Source: Maritimibacter dapengensis (GTDB taxonomy: Bacteria > Pseudomonadota > Alphaproteobacteria > Rhodobacterales > Rhodobacteraceae). Taken from it: 34,505 nt of DNA. Shown piece by piece: positions 1 to 8,492 of the stretch. The position numbers and the translations under genes were made by a program. The stretch lies in the NCBI RefSeq assembly GCF_019218265.1, contig NZ_JAHUZE010000009.1:1-34505 (forward strand), written 5' to 3'. Positions within the stretch are counted from its first letter, which is position 1, and each line of letters starts with the position of its first letter. The notes below the pieces were generated by a model. The model had not been told where the DNA came from and made no database searches. It worked only from the letters and a program-made list of their open reading frames with translations.

Positions 1-119
1 CCTGTCTCAGGTTTAAGGGCAAAAATATCGGATTTAAAGGCAAAATATCATATTTAAGGGCAAAGCAAGGCCGTTGATTTCGTTGGATTTCTCATCTCAC
101 AATTAAGGGCTACGCGACA
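1..119. mobile_element. Terminus of an IS21-like insertion sequence (body outside window)
   Basis: The minus strand reading outward begins TGTCGCGTAGCCCTTAA at 119. It is followed by repeated blocks: on the plus strand TTTAAGGGCAAA at 12-23, TTTAAAGGCAAA at 33-44, TTTAAGGGCAAA at 53-64 and a variant at 101-112. Multiple short repeats behind a TGT tip are typical of IS21-family ends. The same tip occurs in inverted orientation at 34387. No transposase lies inside the window, so the family call rests on end architecture only. Confidence 0.6.
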
Positions 120-765
120 CCAGGCCTTCGTCCATCAGACGATAGATCTCGGTCAGCATGGCGAACTGGATCCGGTTCACAAGAAAGCCTGGACGTTCGA
201 GGATCGCGACACCGACATGTTCGATGTTCTGCACCAGCATGCGGCTCCATGCCACCAACTCCGCTGGCGTATCGGCCGCATGGATCAACTCGATTACGGG
301 AACGATATGACCCGGAGTAACATAGTGAATGCCCATCATCCGCTCTTTGCGTGTCATTTGAGCGGCGATGTCGGAGATTAGGAAGGACGAGGTATTGGTC
401 GCCAGCACCACGTTTTCCGGACAGATCCTTTCGAGTTCCGCGAACAGGGCCTGTTTGACTTCCAGGGATTCCTGCACTGCTTCATGCACGAGGAAGACCC
501 CTTCGATCGCGCTCGCAAGATCCGGCTCAAGTGTCACTCCGGCTAGCATGGCCTCCGATGCATCCGAATCCTCGACCAGTCCTGCCGCGATCGGGCGGGC
601 CCGCTCTACGTAAGTGTCAAGCATGGTCTGATTGCTGTCGCAGATCACCGCATCATAGCCGTGATGCGCATAGAGTGTCGCGATGACACATCCCATGAAT
701 CCGGCCCCGACGACGCAAATCCTACCGGACCCGGGCGGCTCCGTACCGAACGCAAATTCCTTCAA
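103..765 (-). pseudogene. 3-hydroxyacyl-CoA dehydrogenase, C-terminally truncated by IS
   Basis: This NAD-dependent 3-hydroxyacyl-CoA dehydrogenase-type protein would oxidise a 3-hydroxyacyl-CoA to the 3-oxo form. The N-terminal Rossmann motif GAGFMG is at residues 20-25. The segment GIHYVTPGHIVPVIEL (about 144-159) matches the family's catalytic-His region, although the usual N-P is T-P. Only about 215 native residues remain of the usual 280-310. The frame runs into the IS terminus near 119 and stops at 103-105, so most of the C-terminal helical dimerisation domain is lost. The start is a TTG at 763-765 with a strong AGGAGG Shine-Dalgarno just upstream; no better ATG fits. It is divergent from the LysR gene at 1043, a likely regulator. 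It probably belonged to a catabolic operon continuing to the left. Function is doubtful in this form. Confidence 0.75.
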
Positions 766-1042
766 ACTTTCCTCCTCCCTTCAAATGGTATGAACCTTCG
801 ACTCTTCTGGACGACAGGCTTCTAGCCGACTGTATCACTCGAGCCGCTGCGATAGCCGCGCAAGGATCAGGAATGTTCCGATTGTGCGATGCCGAGCGGT
901 CTCGGGTCCAATACGCAAACGTCGACAATATATATGGCTATGGTTATGATTTAATGCCGGGCACTCAATCAATAGAGTTGATTCCTGAACTTGCCCGACT
1001 GATTTATTGTGGTTTTGGTATGCTTCCGAGCCATCAAACCGG
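766..1042. other. Divergent intergenic region, dehydrogenase / LysR
   Basis: This 277-bp AT-richer stretch separates the divergent dehydrogenase and LysR genes. It should contain both promoters and a LysR T-N11-A site. I could not settle on one site by eye. Short frames across it look like shadows. Confidence 0.4.
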
Positions 1043-2032
1043 ATGCCTGACACGGGAGAACAGGAATTGCGCAAAGATCGGCCAGAAGAACCGAACGACA
1101 CGCCGTCGAAAGACTTGCTTCGGTCGCGCAATCTCACGCTGCACAAGCTGCACGTCTTTTGCACGATCGCCAAATTCAACAGTGTAACCCGCGCGGCGGA
1201 GTATTTGAATATTGCGCAACCCGCAGTAACCGCCCACCTGCGCAGTCTTGAGAAGAGCCTTGGTGTCAAGTTGGTGCGCAAGGCCGGGCGCAACATCGAA
1301 CTGACACATGCCGGGCGTCGCACTCTTGCCTGGGCGAAGGAAACTATTCAGCGCAGCTCAGATATGTTTCTTGACCTCGCAGACATCAAGAAAGGTCTGA
1401 TTGGCCGAACGCGGATCGCCTCGTCGATGGTGGCCGGCACCTACAAGTTGTCTGAAACTATAATTGCGTTCAAAAAGGAATTCCCATCGGCCAGGATTTC
1501 GGTGTCGATGGCCAGCCCCTACCTAGCCACGGAATCAGTACTGCTTGGGGATTGCGATTTCGGTATCACTTTGGTTGATCACAATCGCGACACCTCACGG
1601 CTGGAGATTGAATTGCTCTGGCGCGAGCCGCTTTATCTGGTGGCCGCGATAGAGAGCCGACTGGTCGGCGATGTCGCTTATATCGATGAGCTAGGGACAT
1701 TGCCGTTGATCACTCCGCCGAAGGGGCAAATGGCGCGAGAACTCATCGACGAGGTGCTGCGCGCCGCAGGGGTCGTGAGAACCAACAGCGTACTAGCCTT
1801 CGGGCATCCCGAGCCGATCCTAAATGCGATTCGCGCCGATGTCGGGGCCGGTTTCGTCTTCAAGAGCGCATTGCCGAGGGACCCAGAGGCGTCGGGGCTT
1901 CGCCTTGTGCATACACCAGAGCTGGAAATTACTATGCCGCTGTTCCTGGTCTACGACAAGAAGACGGTGTTCTCCGCGCCGCAAATTCAGCTCATGGACC
2001 GAATCCGTCAATCCTTCGCCGAGCCTGCATGA
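1043..2032 (+). CDS. LysR-family transcriptional regulator
   Basis: This is a LysR-type activator or repressor of 329 residues from the first ATG (1043). The frame is open back to a TTG at 1007, but neither start has a clear Shine-Dalgarno. The winged helix-turn-helix begins near residue 30 (LHKLHVFCTIAKFNSVTRAA, then QPAVTAHLRSLEKSLG), followed by the linker helix and a full-length two-lobed effector domain to the end. Such regulators bind small aromatic or acyl metabolites. The gene is divergent from the truncated 3-hydroxyacyl-CoA dehydrogenase at 103-765, which suggests it controls that lost operon. The 18-residue hydrophilic N-terminal extension before the HTH is slightly long for the family, so the true start could lie downstream. 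The ligand cannot be told from sequence. Confidence 0.88.
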   Translation: MPDTGEQELRKDRPEEPNDTPSKDLLRSRNLTLHKLHVFCTIAKFNSVTRAAEYLNIAQPAVTAHLRSLEKSLGVKLVRKAGRNIELTHAGRRTLAWAKETIQRSSDMFLDLADIKKGLIGRTRIASSMVAGTYKLSETIIAFKKEFPSARISVSMASPYLATESVLLGDCDFGITLVDHNRDTSRLEIELLWREPLYLVAAIESRLVGDVAYIDELGTLPLITPPKGQMARELIDEVLRAAGVVRTNSVLAFGHPEPILNAIRADVGAGFVFKSALPRDPEASGLRLVHTPELEITMPLFLVYDKKTVFSAPQIQLMDRIRQSFAEPA

Positions 2033-2110
2033 TCATGTACAGAAGGCCCCGCGCGGGGACGACACTGCGAGCCACGCAAAGGACACCCTCCGAAGGGCAC
2101 GACGATGCGG

Positions 2111-2935
2111 TCAGTGGGACATGAACACCGGCACTTGGCTGCTCCTGATGACTTCGTGGGTAACGCCCCCGAACAGGTCTTGCGAAAACTTGCTGTGTTC
2201 GTAAGCCCCCATCACGATCAGCTTCGCCCCCAACTCGGCAGCGGTCCGTTGAATAACGTCAGCTATGCCGTTCTTGCCTTTGGGGCGCTCGACCTGTTCC
2301 ACGTCAACGCCATGGCGTCGGAGGTGGGTGACAATGTCTGTTCCTTCGGGCATCTTCGGCAGGCTCGCGCCAACGATTAAGATCGTGACCTTGCGCGGTC
2401 TCTCCTCCAAGATCGTCATTGCGTCGTTGAGCGCACGAGCTGCCGAGCGCTTTCCGTCCCAGGCGACGAGAGCATGTGAACCAAGTTTGTCGGTGGAGTA
2501 TCCATTGGGTACAACAAGGACTGGGCGGCCGCTTTGCAATGCCATGAGATCGGGGTTTACAGCGCGAAATTCATCGGTAGGAAGGTTCGAGTGGTAGCCT
2601 GTCACCACAAAATCAAAATTACGTGCGATTTCGGGCAAACGTAACTTTCCGATCTCGTTTGGCATAACAAAACGCGACCGTTCGGCCACTCCAGCCGCAG
2701 AAGCTTGCTCCTCAAAAAAGGCGCGAGCAGCTTCGATTTTCTCATTCCGCACATTTCCGAGTTTGTCGAGAAGGTCCTCGGTCAGGCCGAGAACATGTTC
2801 GAAGTAGGAAGAGGTGCTGCCATATACCGCCGTCAGCCATGCATCGTGCTTGGCCGCAATTTTTGTCGCATGACCTACACCACTCGGGAATCCAGCACTC
2901 CCGGAATGCGTAATAAGGATATTCTTGATGCTCAT
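2111..2935 (-). CDS. Universal stress protein, tandem UspA domains
   Basis: This cytoplasmic protein of 274 residues contains two UspA-type domains of about 140 residues each. The first starts MSIKNILITHSGS. The second starts near residue 152 (SHALVAWDGKRSAARAL) and ends with the nucleotide-binding loop region VMGAYEHSKFSQDLFGGVTHEVI and the typical last strand VPVFMSH. The loop only loosely matches the ATP-binding G-x2-G-x9-G-S/T pattern. The start ATG at 2933-2935 has a GAGG Shine-Dalgarno five bases away. It is convergent with the LysR gene and probably monocistronic. Tandem Usp proteins are common stress and aromatic-exposure genes, but nothing here defines a specific role. Confidence 0.87.
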   Translation of the reverse strand: MSIKNILITHSGSAGFPSGVGHATKIAAKHDAWLTAVYGSTSSYFEHVLGLTEDLLDKLGNVRNEKIEAARAFFEEQASAAGVAERSRFVMPNEIGKLRLPEIARNFDFVVTGYHSNLPTDEFRAVNPDLMALQSGRPVLVVPNGYSTDKLGSHALVAWDGKRSAARALNDAMTILEERPRKVTILIVGASLPKMPEGTDIVTHLRRHGVDVEQVERPKGKNGIADVIQRTAAELGAKLIVMGAYEHSKFSQDLFGGVTHEVIRSSQVPVFMSH

Positions 2936-3039
2936 CTTCGCCTCACTGATCGAACGTTAAGGCACGCTATCATCTGACTACTTAGATGTCTATGTTTTTT
3001 GCCGCACTTCAAGAGATAGCCGGGTCGCGATAACCGCTA

Positions 3040-3740
3040 GTTAAGCATCCGATAGACCCGGACATCAGCGGTGCGGTCCTGGACGAGTTTATAGGACCTC
3101 ACATGATTTGGTCGCTCTGATCGGAGCCGAACACCCGACCCGTCATTCAGCCAGAGCCGCCCCTTTTTCTTTCGCTTTTGTGGGTCCTTCAGCCCTTCGC
3201 GTCGCTAAATCCGTTCCACCCGCTTGTGGTTCACATGCCAACTCGCGTTGTTGAGCAAGCCCGTCACCATGCAATATCCATAGCGCCCATACTTATCGGA
3301 CAGCTCACTGATGCCGTCTGCCAAACGTGCCTCATCAACACGGCCCAGCGGAATTTTACGCTGCGTGGATCGGTGCTGGCCCAAAGTACGGGAGGCCCGG
3401 CGCTCGGACACGCCCAGTTCCTGCCAAACATGGTCAATGCACTTGCGGCGTCGCGAAGGGCTCAGAAGTTTCCCCTGGCTACCTTGGGCAGGATGAGCTT
3501 GTCCAAGGTCAGGTCAGACACCGCTCGACGCAGCCGCTGGCACTCTTTTTCAAGCTGCTTCAGCCGTGCGAGTAATGACGGTTGCGCCTCGCCGTACAAC
3601 TTGCGCCATCGATAGAACGTCTGTTGTGTCATGCCAATCTGTCGCACCGCCTCGGCAATCGTCGTCCCCTGCCCCTGAGGAACTTCAACCTGCCGAAGCT
3701 TCGATACAATTTCTTAGGGCTTCTCTCGTTTTCCAGCCAT
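3040..3740 (-). pseudogene. IS3-family transposase remnant (orfA + partial orfB)
   Basis: Reading the minus strand from ATG 3738-3740 gives an IS3-type OrfA: MAGKREKP, an in-frame TAA, then EIVSKLRQVEV...IAEAVRQIGMTQQTFYRWR, a leucine-rich coiled coil, and AVSDLTLDKLILPKVARGNF ending at 3462. OrfB follows in another, overlapping frame (HVWQELGVSERRASRTLGQHRSTQRK, then YGRYGY). It hits a TAG where a Trp codon is expected (3205-3207) but stays recognisable through RLWLNDGSGVRL to about 3040. There homology ends and the DDE catalytic core is missing. The first catalytic Asp position (SYDF in intact relatives) reads SYKL. The remnant is therefore dead by nonsense mutation and by deletion. A plausible outer end lies near 3778-3806. 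Confidence 0.8.
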
Positions 3741-3879
3741 CGCTGATCCTCCAAGTTATGGGGCAAATCCATCCCTGCTGGTGGACCACTTTCTGGGGTT
3801 TACTCCATGGTCACGGGTTCAATCTCTGTCACATCCCCCATTTTTCTCAACTGGACGTGCGCTGAGCAGTCCTCGTATT

Positions 3880-4821
3880 CTATGTTTGCGTTGGGCTGAT
3901 TTTCTGTGACTCGTTGATAAGAACCACGAGCAGATCAAGGATCTGATCGCTGTTGCGTTCGAGCATCATCATGTGTCCGTTTCCGGTGATGTCGTGGTCG
4001 GGTAAGTACACAAAGCGGCTGATCATCCCTTGTTCCGTCAGGAAATCGCCGATAGCGGAGTCCGTAGCGGGAGGATGATCGGGGTCGCTGTCGCCGGTGA
4101 CAATCAGCACCTGGGTTCCGGCCAGTGCATTTGGGGTCAACATCCGCAATTGCTGCCCTTCGAAATTGATACGCTCCAGAAAAAGTTGCCGGGGGACTGC
4201 CTGCAGTCCGGCAAGGTAACTGTCCGTGTGTTGACGAGGAAACTGCGTGCTTGAGCCGATTAGTTTGGCGCGGGCTGCCTCATGGCTGAGTACAACCGGC
4301 CCGTTCGGATGTACATCGAGTGGAACGCCGGCAAATTCCATGACCAATCGATCCGGGCCTTGGGACATCAGTTTGGCGGCTGGCTGGATGTTGCCTGGCG
4401 GGCCAGGCGCGACCGCGACCAAACGGCTGACCCGGCCGGCCAGCAATTCGGCAATCCGCCAGCCAATGGCGCCGCCCATTGAATGGGTCCAGAGGATGAT
4501 TTCGCCCTTGAGAGTTTTTACCGCCGCGGCGATCTGGTCGGCAACGAGCTGTCCCGTCAACTTTTCGGGCGGGACATAGCCGCTGCGGCCGCACCCCGGC
4601 CAATCGACGCATATGACGCGATCACCGGTGCGAGCGAGCCGTATAGCCCAACCTTCCCGGTTATCCGCCGTCTGCAACCAGCAGGCGCCAGTGTGCATGC
4701 CGCCGTGTACCATGACGTGCGTTCTTGCGAAATTGGTGTCAGCCGGGACAATGATGTCGGCGTAAACGCCATCCGGCCCAAGGGGGCCGGATGTTTTGGA
4801 TAGGCATGCGTCCTCAATCAT
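3880..4821 (-). CDS. Alpha/beta-hydrolase fold protein
   Basis: This 313-residue hydrolase, probably an esterase or C-C/lactone hydrolase, has no signal peptide and is likely cytoplasmic. The oxyanion-hole HGG motif is at residues 39-41. The nucleophile elbow is THSMGG with Ser114; the first Gly of G-x-S-x-G is replaced by Thr, an atypical feature. The acid is probably the Asp in VTGDSDPD, and the His is in GNGHMMMLERN near the C-terminus. The ATG at 4819-4821 has a weak Shine-Dalgarno. It lies 64 bp downstream of a second alpha/beta hydrolase on the same strand, so the two are probably co-transcribed. In a phthalate region one might suspect ester or monoester hydrolysis, but that is inference; the substrate is not visible. 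Confidence 0.82.
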   Translation of the reverse strand: MIEDACLSKTSGPLGPDGVYADIIVPADTNFARTHVMVHGGMHTGACWLQTADNREGWAIRLARTGDRVICVDWPGCGRSGYVPPEKLTGQLVADQIAAAVKTLKGEIILWTHSMGGAIGWRIAELLAGRVSRLVAVAPGPPGNIQPAAKLMSQGPDRLVMEFAGVPLDVHPNGPVVLSHEAARAKLIGSSTQFPRQHTDSYLAGLQAVPRQLFLERINFEGQQLRMLTPNALAGTQVLIVTGDSDPDHPPATDSAIGDFLTEQGMISRFVYLPDHDITGNGHMMMLERNSDQILDLLVVLINESQKISPTQT

Positions 4822-4885
4822 TGGATGCCACTACCTTCGGGCAACCTGAAGCTGCACCCTCCAGGGATCAAAGCGTTGGGACGCA

Positions 4886-5596
4886 TCAGAGGACGCTGTC
4901 GATGGCGTCGGCCAATTCGCGTGGGCGTGTCATCATTGCCTGATGGCTGCCGGGACTTTCGGCGGTTTTGGGATTTTCCAGGCGGGACGCCATGTTGCGA
5001 TAGACCTCAGCAGGCATGGCCATATCTTCTTTGAGGAAGACGTAGGCAGATCGGTGTTTCTTCGCCCAGAAGCTGTTGAGGCGGATCGGCTGATCGAGCC
5101 ATCCCATCGGGCAGGATATCAACCGCTGCGCAAGCCGGTCCAAGCTTTCCGTGTCGGCGTCCTGCATGAAAGCGTTGTCCCACAACTCCCGGGTCATGGG
5201 GACCGTGTTGTCAGGAGATACGCTGGCCATCGCGGTAAGACCTCCCACAAGTTCGGCGGGCAGTACATCATTTATGCATTCGCCATCGAGCAGGACCCAG
5301 GCGTCCACAAAGGTAATGTTTTTTACTGCATCCGGCATAGCGTCAGCCACCAATTGCGCCAGCGGGCCGCCGCCACTATGTCCGACTATTGCGAACTCTG
5401 TCCAGCCTTGGTCCTTGATCCTGCCAATGAGGTCGTCGGCCATTTTGGAAAGTGTCACCCTGGCCCTGTTGTCGTTCTTTTCGTGGCCCAACATTGTGGG
5501 GTGGAAGGTCTCATGGCCCTTCTCTTCAAGCGCTGCGGCGACGTCGTCCCACGCCCAGCCGCCCTGCCAGCCTCCATGCACCAATACGATTTTCAT
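4886..5596 (-). CDS. Alpha/beta hydrolase, methylesterase-like
   Basis: This compact 236-residue alpha/beta hydrolase resembles the plant methylesterase/EstC-like group. HGGWQGGW lies at residues 7-14, the nucleophile elbow GHSGGG has Ser74, and the catalytic His is in SPGSHQAMMTRP near residue 217. The frame is open upstream to 5665. However, the ATG at 5594-5596 has a good GGGAGGTAATC Shine-Dalgarno, and starting there places the first beta strand (KIVLVHGG) at the N-terminus as usual in this family. It is divergent from the MarR gene at 5690 and is the first gene of a probable two-gene operon with 3880-4821. Members hydrolyse small carboxylic esters, so an ester-cleaving entry step for an aromatic substrate is plausible but unproven. 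Confidence 0.85.
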   Translation of the reverse strand: MKIVLVHGGWQGGWAWDDVAAALEEKGHETFHPTMLGHEKNDNRARVTLSKMADDLIGRIKDQGWTEFAIVGHSGGGPLAQLVADAMPDAVKNITFVDAWVLLDGECINDVLPAELVGGLTAMASVSPDNTVPMTRELWDNAFMQDADTESLDRLAQRLISCPMGWLDQPIRLNSFWAKKHRSAYVFLKEDMAMPAEVYRNMASRLENPKTAESPGSHQAMMTRPRELADAIDSVL

Positions 5597-5620
5597 GATT
5601 ACCTCCCATAGCGTTATGAT

Positions 5621-5649
5621 GTTATTCAGCGTATATATGGTAGAATAAC
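5621..5649. promoter_or_regulatory. Inverted repeat in hydrolase/MarR divergent promoter region
   Basis: GTTATTC (5621-5627) and GAATAAC (5643-5649) form a perfect inverted repeat with a 15-nt spacer between the divergent hydrolase and MarR genes. It is a candidate MarR operator. TATAAT at 5667-5672 could be the -10 box of the MarR gene, giving a leader of only about ten bases. Confidence 0.45.
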
Positions 5650-5660
5650 TTCGTCCCATA

Positions 5661-5691
5661 TGCAACTATAATTAGTACCAATTGCAACTAT
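5661..5691 (+). repeat. Direct repeat TGCAACTAT, 22-bp period
   Basis: TGCAACTAT occurs at 5661-5669 and 5683-5691, exactly two helical turns apart. The second copy overlaps the MarR start codon. It may be part of the regulator's binding region. Confidence 0.4.
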
Positions 5692-6241
5692 GAAATCCGA
5701 TGAAAGCAGAAATGAGAAGGATATGGGTTTACAGGACCGCGATGCGGTCCTGAACGGTACTGAAATACCGTTCGCCTACAAAGCCTCCTATATTCTCAAC
5801 TTCTATCGAGAGCCCTTGTTCAGGGTTATTGAAAATGAGCTTGGTCTGAAGCGATCCGAGGCGATCTTGCTGATTTTTTTGTCGTTTCGCGATGGCGTGG
5901 CGGCCCAGGAAATGTGCGATCTGACCGGTCATTCCAAGACCAATGTAAGCCGCGCGGTCAACGCGCTGAACAAAAATGGCATGATCACACGAGATGTCGA
6001 TCCGGGTGATAATCGCCGCCAATTGCTCTACCTGACCGATCTGGGACGGCGTGCGTATAGTGCATTCATTCCCGAACTCATGGCCAGGGAGGCGTCCATG
6101 CTGGCGCCCCTGACAAAGGCGGAGCGGCGGCAATATATGTCGCTACTGACGAAGATCGCTGGCGGCGTTCCAGGTTGGACTGGTAAGAGCGACGATCTGG
6201 ATGCGAGCGCACGGCGCATGCGCCGTAGATTCGTTGATTAA
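5690..6241 (+). CDS. MarR-family transcriptional regulator
   Basis: This 183-residue winged-helix repressor of the MarR family has its DNA-binding domain at about residues 55-125: EAILLIFLSFRDGVAAQEMCDLTGHSKTNVSRAVNALNKNGMI, then the wing DPGDNRRQLLYLTDLGRRA. The ATG at 5690 lacks a Shine-Dalgarno and would be nearly leaderless from the TATAAT at 5667. An ATG at 5723 has AGAAGG, but only two bases away. It is divergent from the two alpha/beta hydrolases, so control of that operon and itself is the likely job, through the inverted repeat at 5621-5649 or the direct repeats at 5661-5691. The ligand is unknown, possibly an aromatic acid released by the hydrolases. Confidence 0.88.
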   Translation: MKSDESRNEKDMGLQDRDAVLNGTEIPFAYKASYILNFYREPLFRVIENELGLKRSEAILLIFLSFRDGVAAQEMCDLTGHSKTNVSRAVNALNKNGMITRDVDPGDNRRQLLYLTDLGRRAYSAFIPELMAREASMLAPLTKAERRQYMSLLTKIAGGVPGWTGKSDDLDASARRMRRRFVD

Positions 6242-6274
6242 CTCCAAGCGTCAAAGGGGCATTTCTTATCGCAT

Positions 6275-6556
6275 GTGCAGTGGGCGGCCATTTCCTTTGG
6301 AAACCTAGGGCCTTACCCGTCAGTGAAAAAAGCCGCCATTCCAATCGGCGGTGGCCAGTCAATTGGGCAGCATTTTTCTGAAGAGGTGGAGCCGCAAGAG
6401 CATGCTCTCCAAAAATCAGAAGCCATTTTGAATGCGCGCAAATTGAAGGAAGATAAAGACAACAACGAGTCGATTTTCTCCTTCAAACGTGTGACAGAAG
6501 ATTTCTTGGGCCGCGAATTTGACCTGCTCCCCATCGAGTCTTCGTTCATGAGTTAG
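6275..6556 (+). CDS. Unrecognised short frame, possible gene fragment
   Basis: This open frame of 93 codons has no convincing Shine-Dalgarno and no family I recognise. The second half is hydrophilic and charged (EEVEPQEHALQKSEAILNARKLKEDKDN, then FKRVTEDFLGREFDLLP), which looks more like real protein than the opposite-strand frame does. It stops four bases before the IS-like repeats at 6560. It may be the tail of a gene broken by insertion, or chance. It lies in the debris between the MarR gene and the IS66 remnant. Confidence 0.25.
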   Translation: MQWAAISFGNLGPYPSVKKAAIPIGGGQSIGQHFSEEVEPQEHALQKSEAILNARKLKEDKDNNESIFSFKRVTEDFLGREFDLLPIESSFMS

Positions 6557-6559
6557 CCC

Positions 6560-6632
6560 TGTTCAGTTTTTGATGTGCTACCCAACGCGCCCTCGGCCGT
6601 TATCAGAGTTTCCGCCCTTTTGCTGTGCTACC
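6560..6632 (+). repeat. IS-terminus-like double repeat
   Basis: After TGTTCAG (6560-6566), two related blocks occur about 49 bp apart: TTTTGATGTGCTACC (6569-6583) and TTTTGCTGTGCTACC (6618-6632). A TGT tip with repeated internal blocks again suggests an IS21-type end, different in sequence from the one at the window edges. It abuts the IS66 remnant. Confidence 0.4.
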
Positions 6633-7026
6633 GGAAGTGTCCCCGCTCGGGGCTAGATTTTCCGCCCTGATTGATCACGGAAGTAAGTGCTGTCAGCCTT
6701 TCTACCAGAATGCGCCGCCCATCCAAGAGGGTGATGTCGACGCGACTGGCCGACAGACGGGAAGATGAAAACGATCTTGGCGCATCGCCAGAAACGCTAT
6801 TGCAAACGACATCTCCTTCAATCTGAACATGCAGGAACGTGGCATCATTAACCGGCTTTTCCGCCTCTGGAGCAAAGAGTGGGCCCTTCAGCCACTTGAA
6901 AATAAGGTTGGCGTTGACTGCTTAGCGCTGCGCGACATGTGCCACAGACATCCCCGGCGTCATTGCCTACGCGCAAATCTCACGCCTCTCCTCGTCATCC
7001 CATTACCACTTCTTCCGCCTGCTCAT
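6628..7026 (-). pseudogene. IS66-family TnpA remnant with three in-frame stops
   Basis: The minus strand from ATG 7024-7026 stays in one frame for 133 codons. It reads as an IS66-type accessory protein TnpA: MSRRKKW, stop, WDDEERREICA, stop, AMTPGMSVAHVAQR, stop, AVNANLIFKWLK...VDITLLDGRRILVERLTAL. The HTH (VAQR-x-AVNANLIFKW) and the C-terminal DGRRILV motif are characteristic. Three nonsense codons (8, 20 and 35) inactivate it, but no frameshift has occurred, which indicates decay by point mutation. TnpB and TnpC, which should follow, are absent. Confidence 0.7.
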
Positions 7027-7153
7027 AGATTGCCTCACAGTGTCCAGCAAGAAGGATAGTTAACACTTAGATTGAACTCCTCGACACCGTTAGCTCGGGT
7101 TCAATGGACGCTCACGGCGCCAGACAAACTGCGCGCTGTTCAAGCATGAAACC

Positions 7154-7180
7154 GGCCGCCCGGATGTTCTCCGGGCAGCC
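7154..7180 (-). terminator. Hairpin downstream of the amidohydrolase operon
   Basis: GGCCGCCCGGA (7154-7164) pairs with TCCGGGCAGCC (7170-7180), an 11-bp stem with one mismatch and a 5-nt loop. It lies about 55 bp after the amidohydrolase stop. The following U-run is weak, so it is a possible rather than certain terminator. Confidence 0.45.
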
Positions 7181-7233
7181 TCGCAGCGATCCGTATATGC
7201 GTGTCCTGTTGGAAAAGGACGACGAGAACGACG

Positions 7234-8472
7234 TCAACCTTTGCCGTTTGCCTCCAGTTTCCACTCGGACATAACTGGGTCAAGATTGAACAGTTTCTGC
7301 GCGTTTCCGCCTAGAATGCTCCGCTTGGCCTTCTCGTCCAAGAACGGAAGATCATAGATCGTGCTCGGAAGATCCATATCCCAATGCGGATAGTCGGACG
7401 AATAGAGCAACTGCGATTCTGCGTTTATCATCTTGAAGGTGACCTCCAAGGCTTCGCGGTTGTCCACCAGCTCCATCGGCTGCGTAGAGTAGAACATCTC
7501 GCGCATGTAATCGCTGGGTTTTTTCTTCAAAAGCGGAGCATCGGACGTACGCATCATGTACTCGTTGTCCAGCCGTTGCATCAGGAAGGGAACCCAAGCC
7601 AGACCACTTTCGATCCACATGGTTTTCAACTTTGGGAAACGCTCGGGCATGCCGTTCATAACCCAGTTCGTCATGTGGATGATGTTACAGAAGCTGAAAC
7701 CAAGCGCGTGAACTGAGATAAACTTGTTCAGCTGTGCCAACGAGGTGTCGGCCCAGTGATAGGCCGCGTGGAAGCCAAGAGGCATCCCATGCTCTTCCAG
7801 TTTGGCATAAATACGCATGTTTGCGCTGTCATGCACCGGACGCTTGAGATAGCCAGTCGAGAGGAACCCAACGACGCCTTTCTTTTCGGCGAACTCGTCA
7901 ATCATCTTCTCGGCTTCGTGCGGCTCGTTCATGGGCAGATAGACCATGGATACGAGGCGATTGTCTTCTTCAAGAATGCGCTCGCTCAGCCAACGGTTGT
8001 AGGCACGGGCCATTGCCACCTCGACCTCGACTTGGGGGTGCGTCGCCAACAGCAGCATTGGGGTTGGGAAAAGGCACGCCATATCCGTACCCATCGCGTC
8101 CATCCAGCGCCGGGCCAAAGTGATGTCACGGTGTGGCTCTTCGGGGACAATTTCCTTGTTCCGACCCGCATAGCGCGTCACGCGCCCAGCCATGTCCTGC
8201 GAACCGATCGCCTGCGGAATCAGGCCGGCGCGGCCAACGTTACCGGCTGACAAGCCAAGATGGCGCATCACCGGGTCGTCCATGTATTGCAGGATTTCCG
8301 GCAAGGCCTCAGTCTCATAGTGGTGGCTGTCCACATCGCAAATGAAGAAGTCTTTGTAATTGCGATCTTCCGCTTGCTTACGTGCGTTCTTCAGCAGCTT
8401 GCTGGTGTTAAACTCCTGGATCGCAGGATCGTTATCCGAACTGTAGTTCATCGTGTTGCCCGTTAAAGACAT
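7234..8472 (-). CDS. Amidohydrolase-2 family metal-dependent hydrolase/decarboxylase
   Basis: This 412-residue protein belongs to the Amidohydro_2 (ACMSD-like) group, which includes aromatic decarboxylases and ring-cleavage product hydrolases. The N-terminal metal motif reads ICDVDSHHYE (residues 44-53), in place of the classical D-x-H-x-H. The C-terminal signature YSSDYPHWD (near 356) carries the metal-binding Asp. It is long for ACMSD (about 335) and closer to the roughly 400-residue members of uncertain substrate. The start at 8470-8472 has GGGGAGAGAG upstream and is preferred to the open frame back to 8514. It is last in an operon with the small protein at 8493 and the Rieske ferredoxin at 8779, under the promoter near 9200. 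A role in decarboxylating or hydrolysing an aromatic acid is inference. Confidence 0.82.
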   Translation of the reverse strand: MSLTGNTMNYSSDNDPAIQEFNTSKLLKNARKQAEDRNYKDFFICDVDSHHYETEALPEILQYMDDPVMRHLGLSAGNVGRAGLIPQAIGSQDMAGRVTRYAGRNKEIVPEEPHRDITLARRWMDAMGTDMACLFPTPMLLLATHPQVEVEVAMARAYNRWLSERILEEDNRLVSMVYLPMNEPHEAEKMIDEFAEKKGVVGFLSTGYLKRPVHDSANMRIYAKLEEHGMPLGFHAAYHWADTSLAQLNKFISVHALGFSFCNIIHMTNWVMNGMPERFPKLKTMWIESGLAWVPFLMQRLDNEYMMRTSDAPLLKKKPSDYMREMFYSTQPMELVDNREALEVTFKMINAESQLLYSSDYPHWDMDLPSTIYDLPFLDEKAKRSILGGNAQKLFNLDPVMSEWKLEANGKG

Positions 8473-8492
8473 TTTATCTCTCTCCCCTCGTG

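Noticed and set aside
1-110. CRISPR-like short repeats at the left edge
   Set aside because: Repeats are about 12 bp, spacing is 20-48 bp and irregular, and no cas genes are present. They match the inverted copy at the right edge, so they are IS terminal repeats.
2047-2058. CCCCGCGCGGGG palindrome as terminator between LysR and Usp genes
   Set aside because: It is fully self-complementary with no loop and no U-run, so it would make a poor hairpin; not called.
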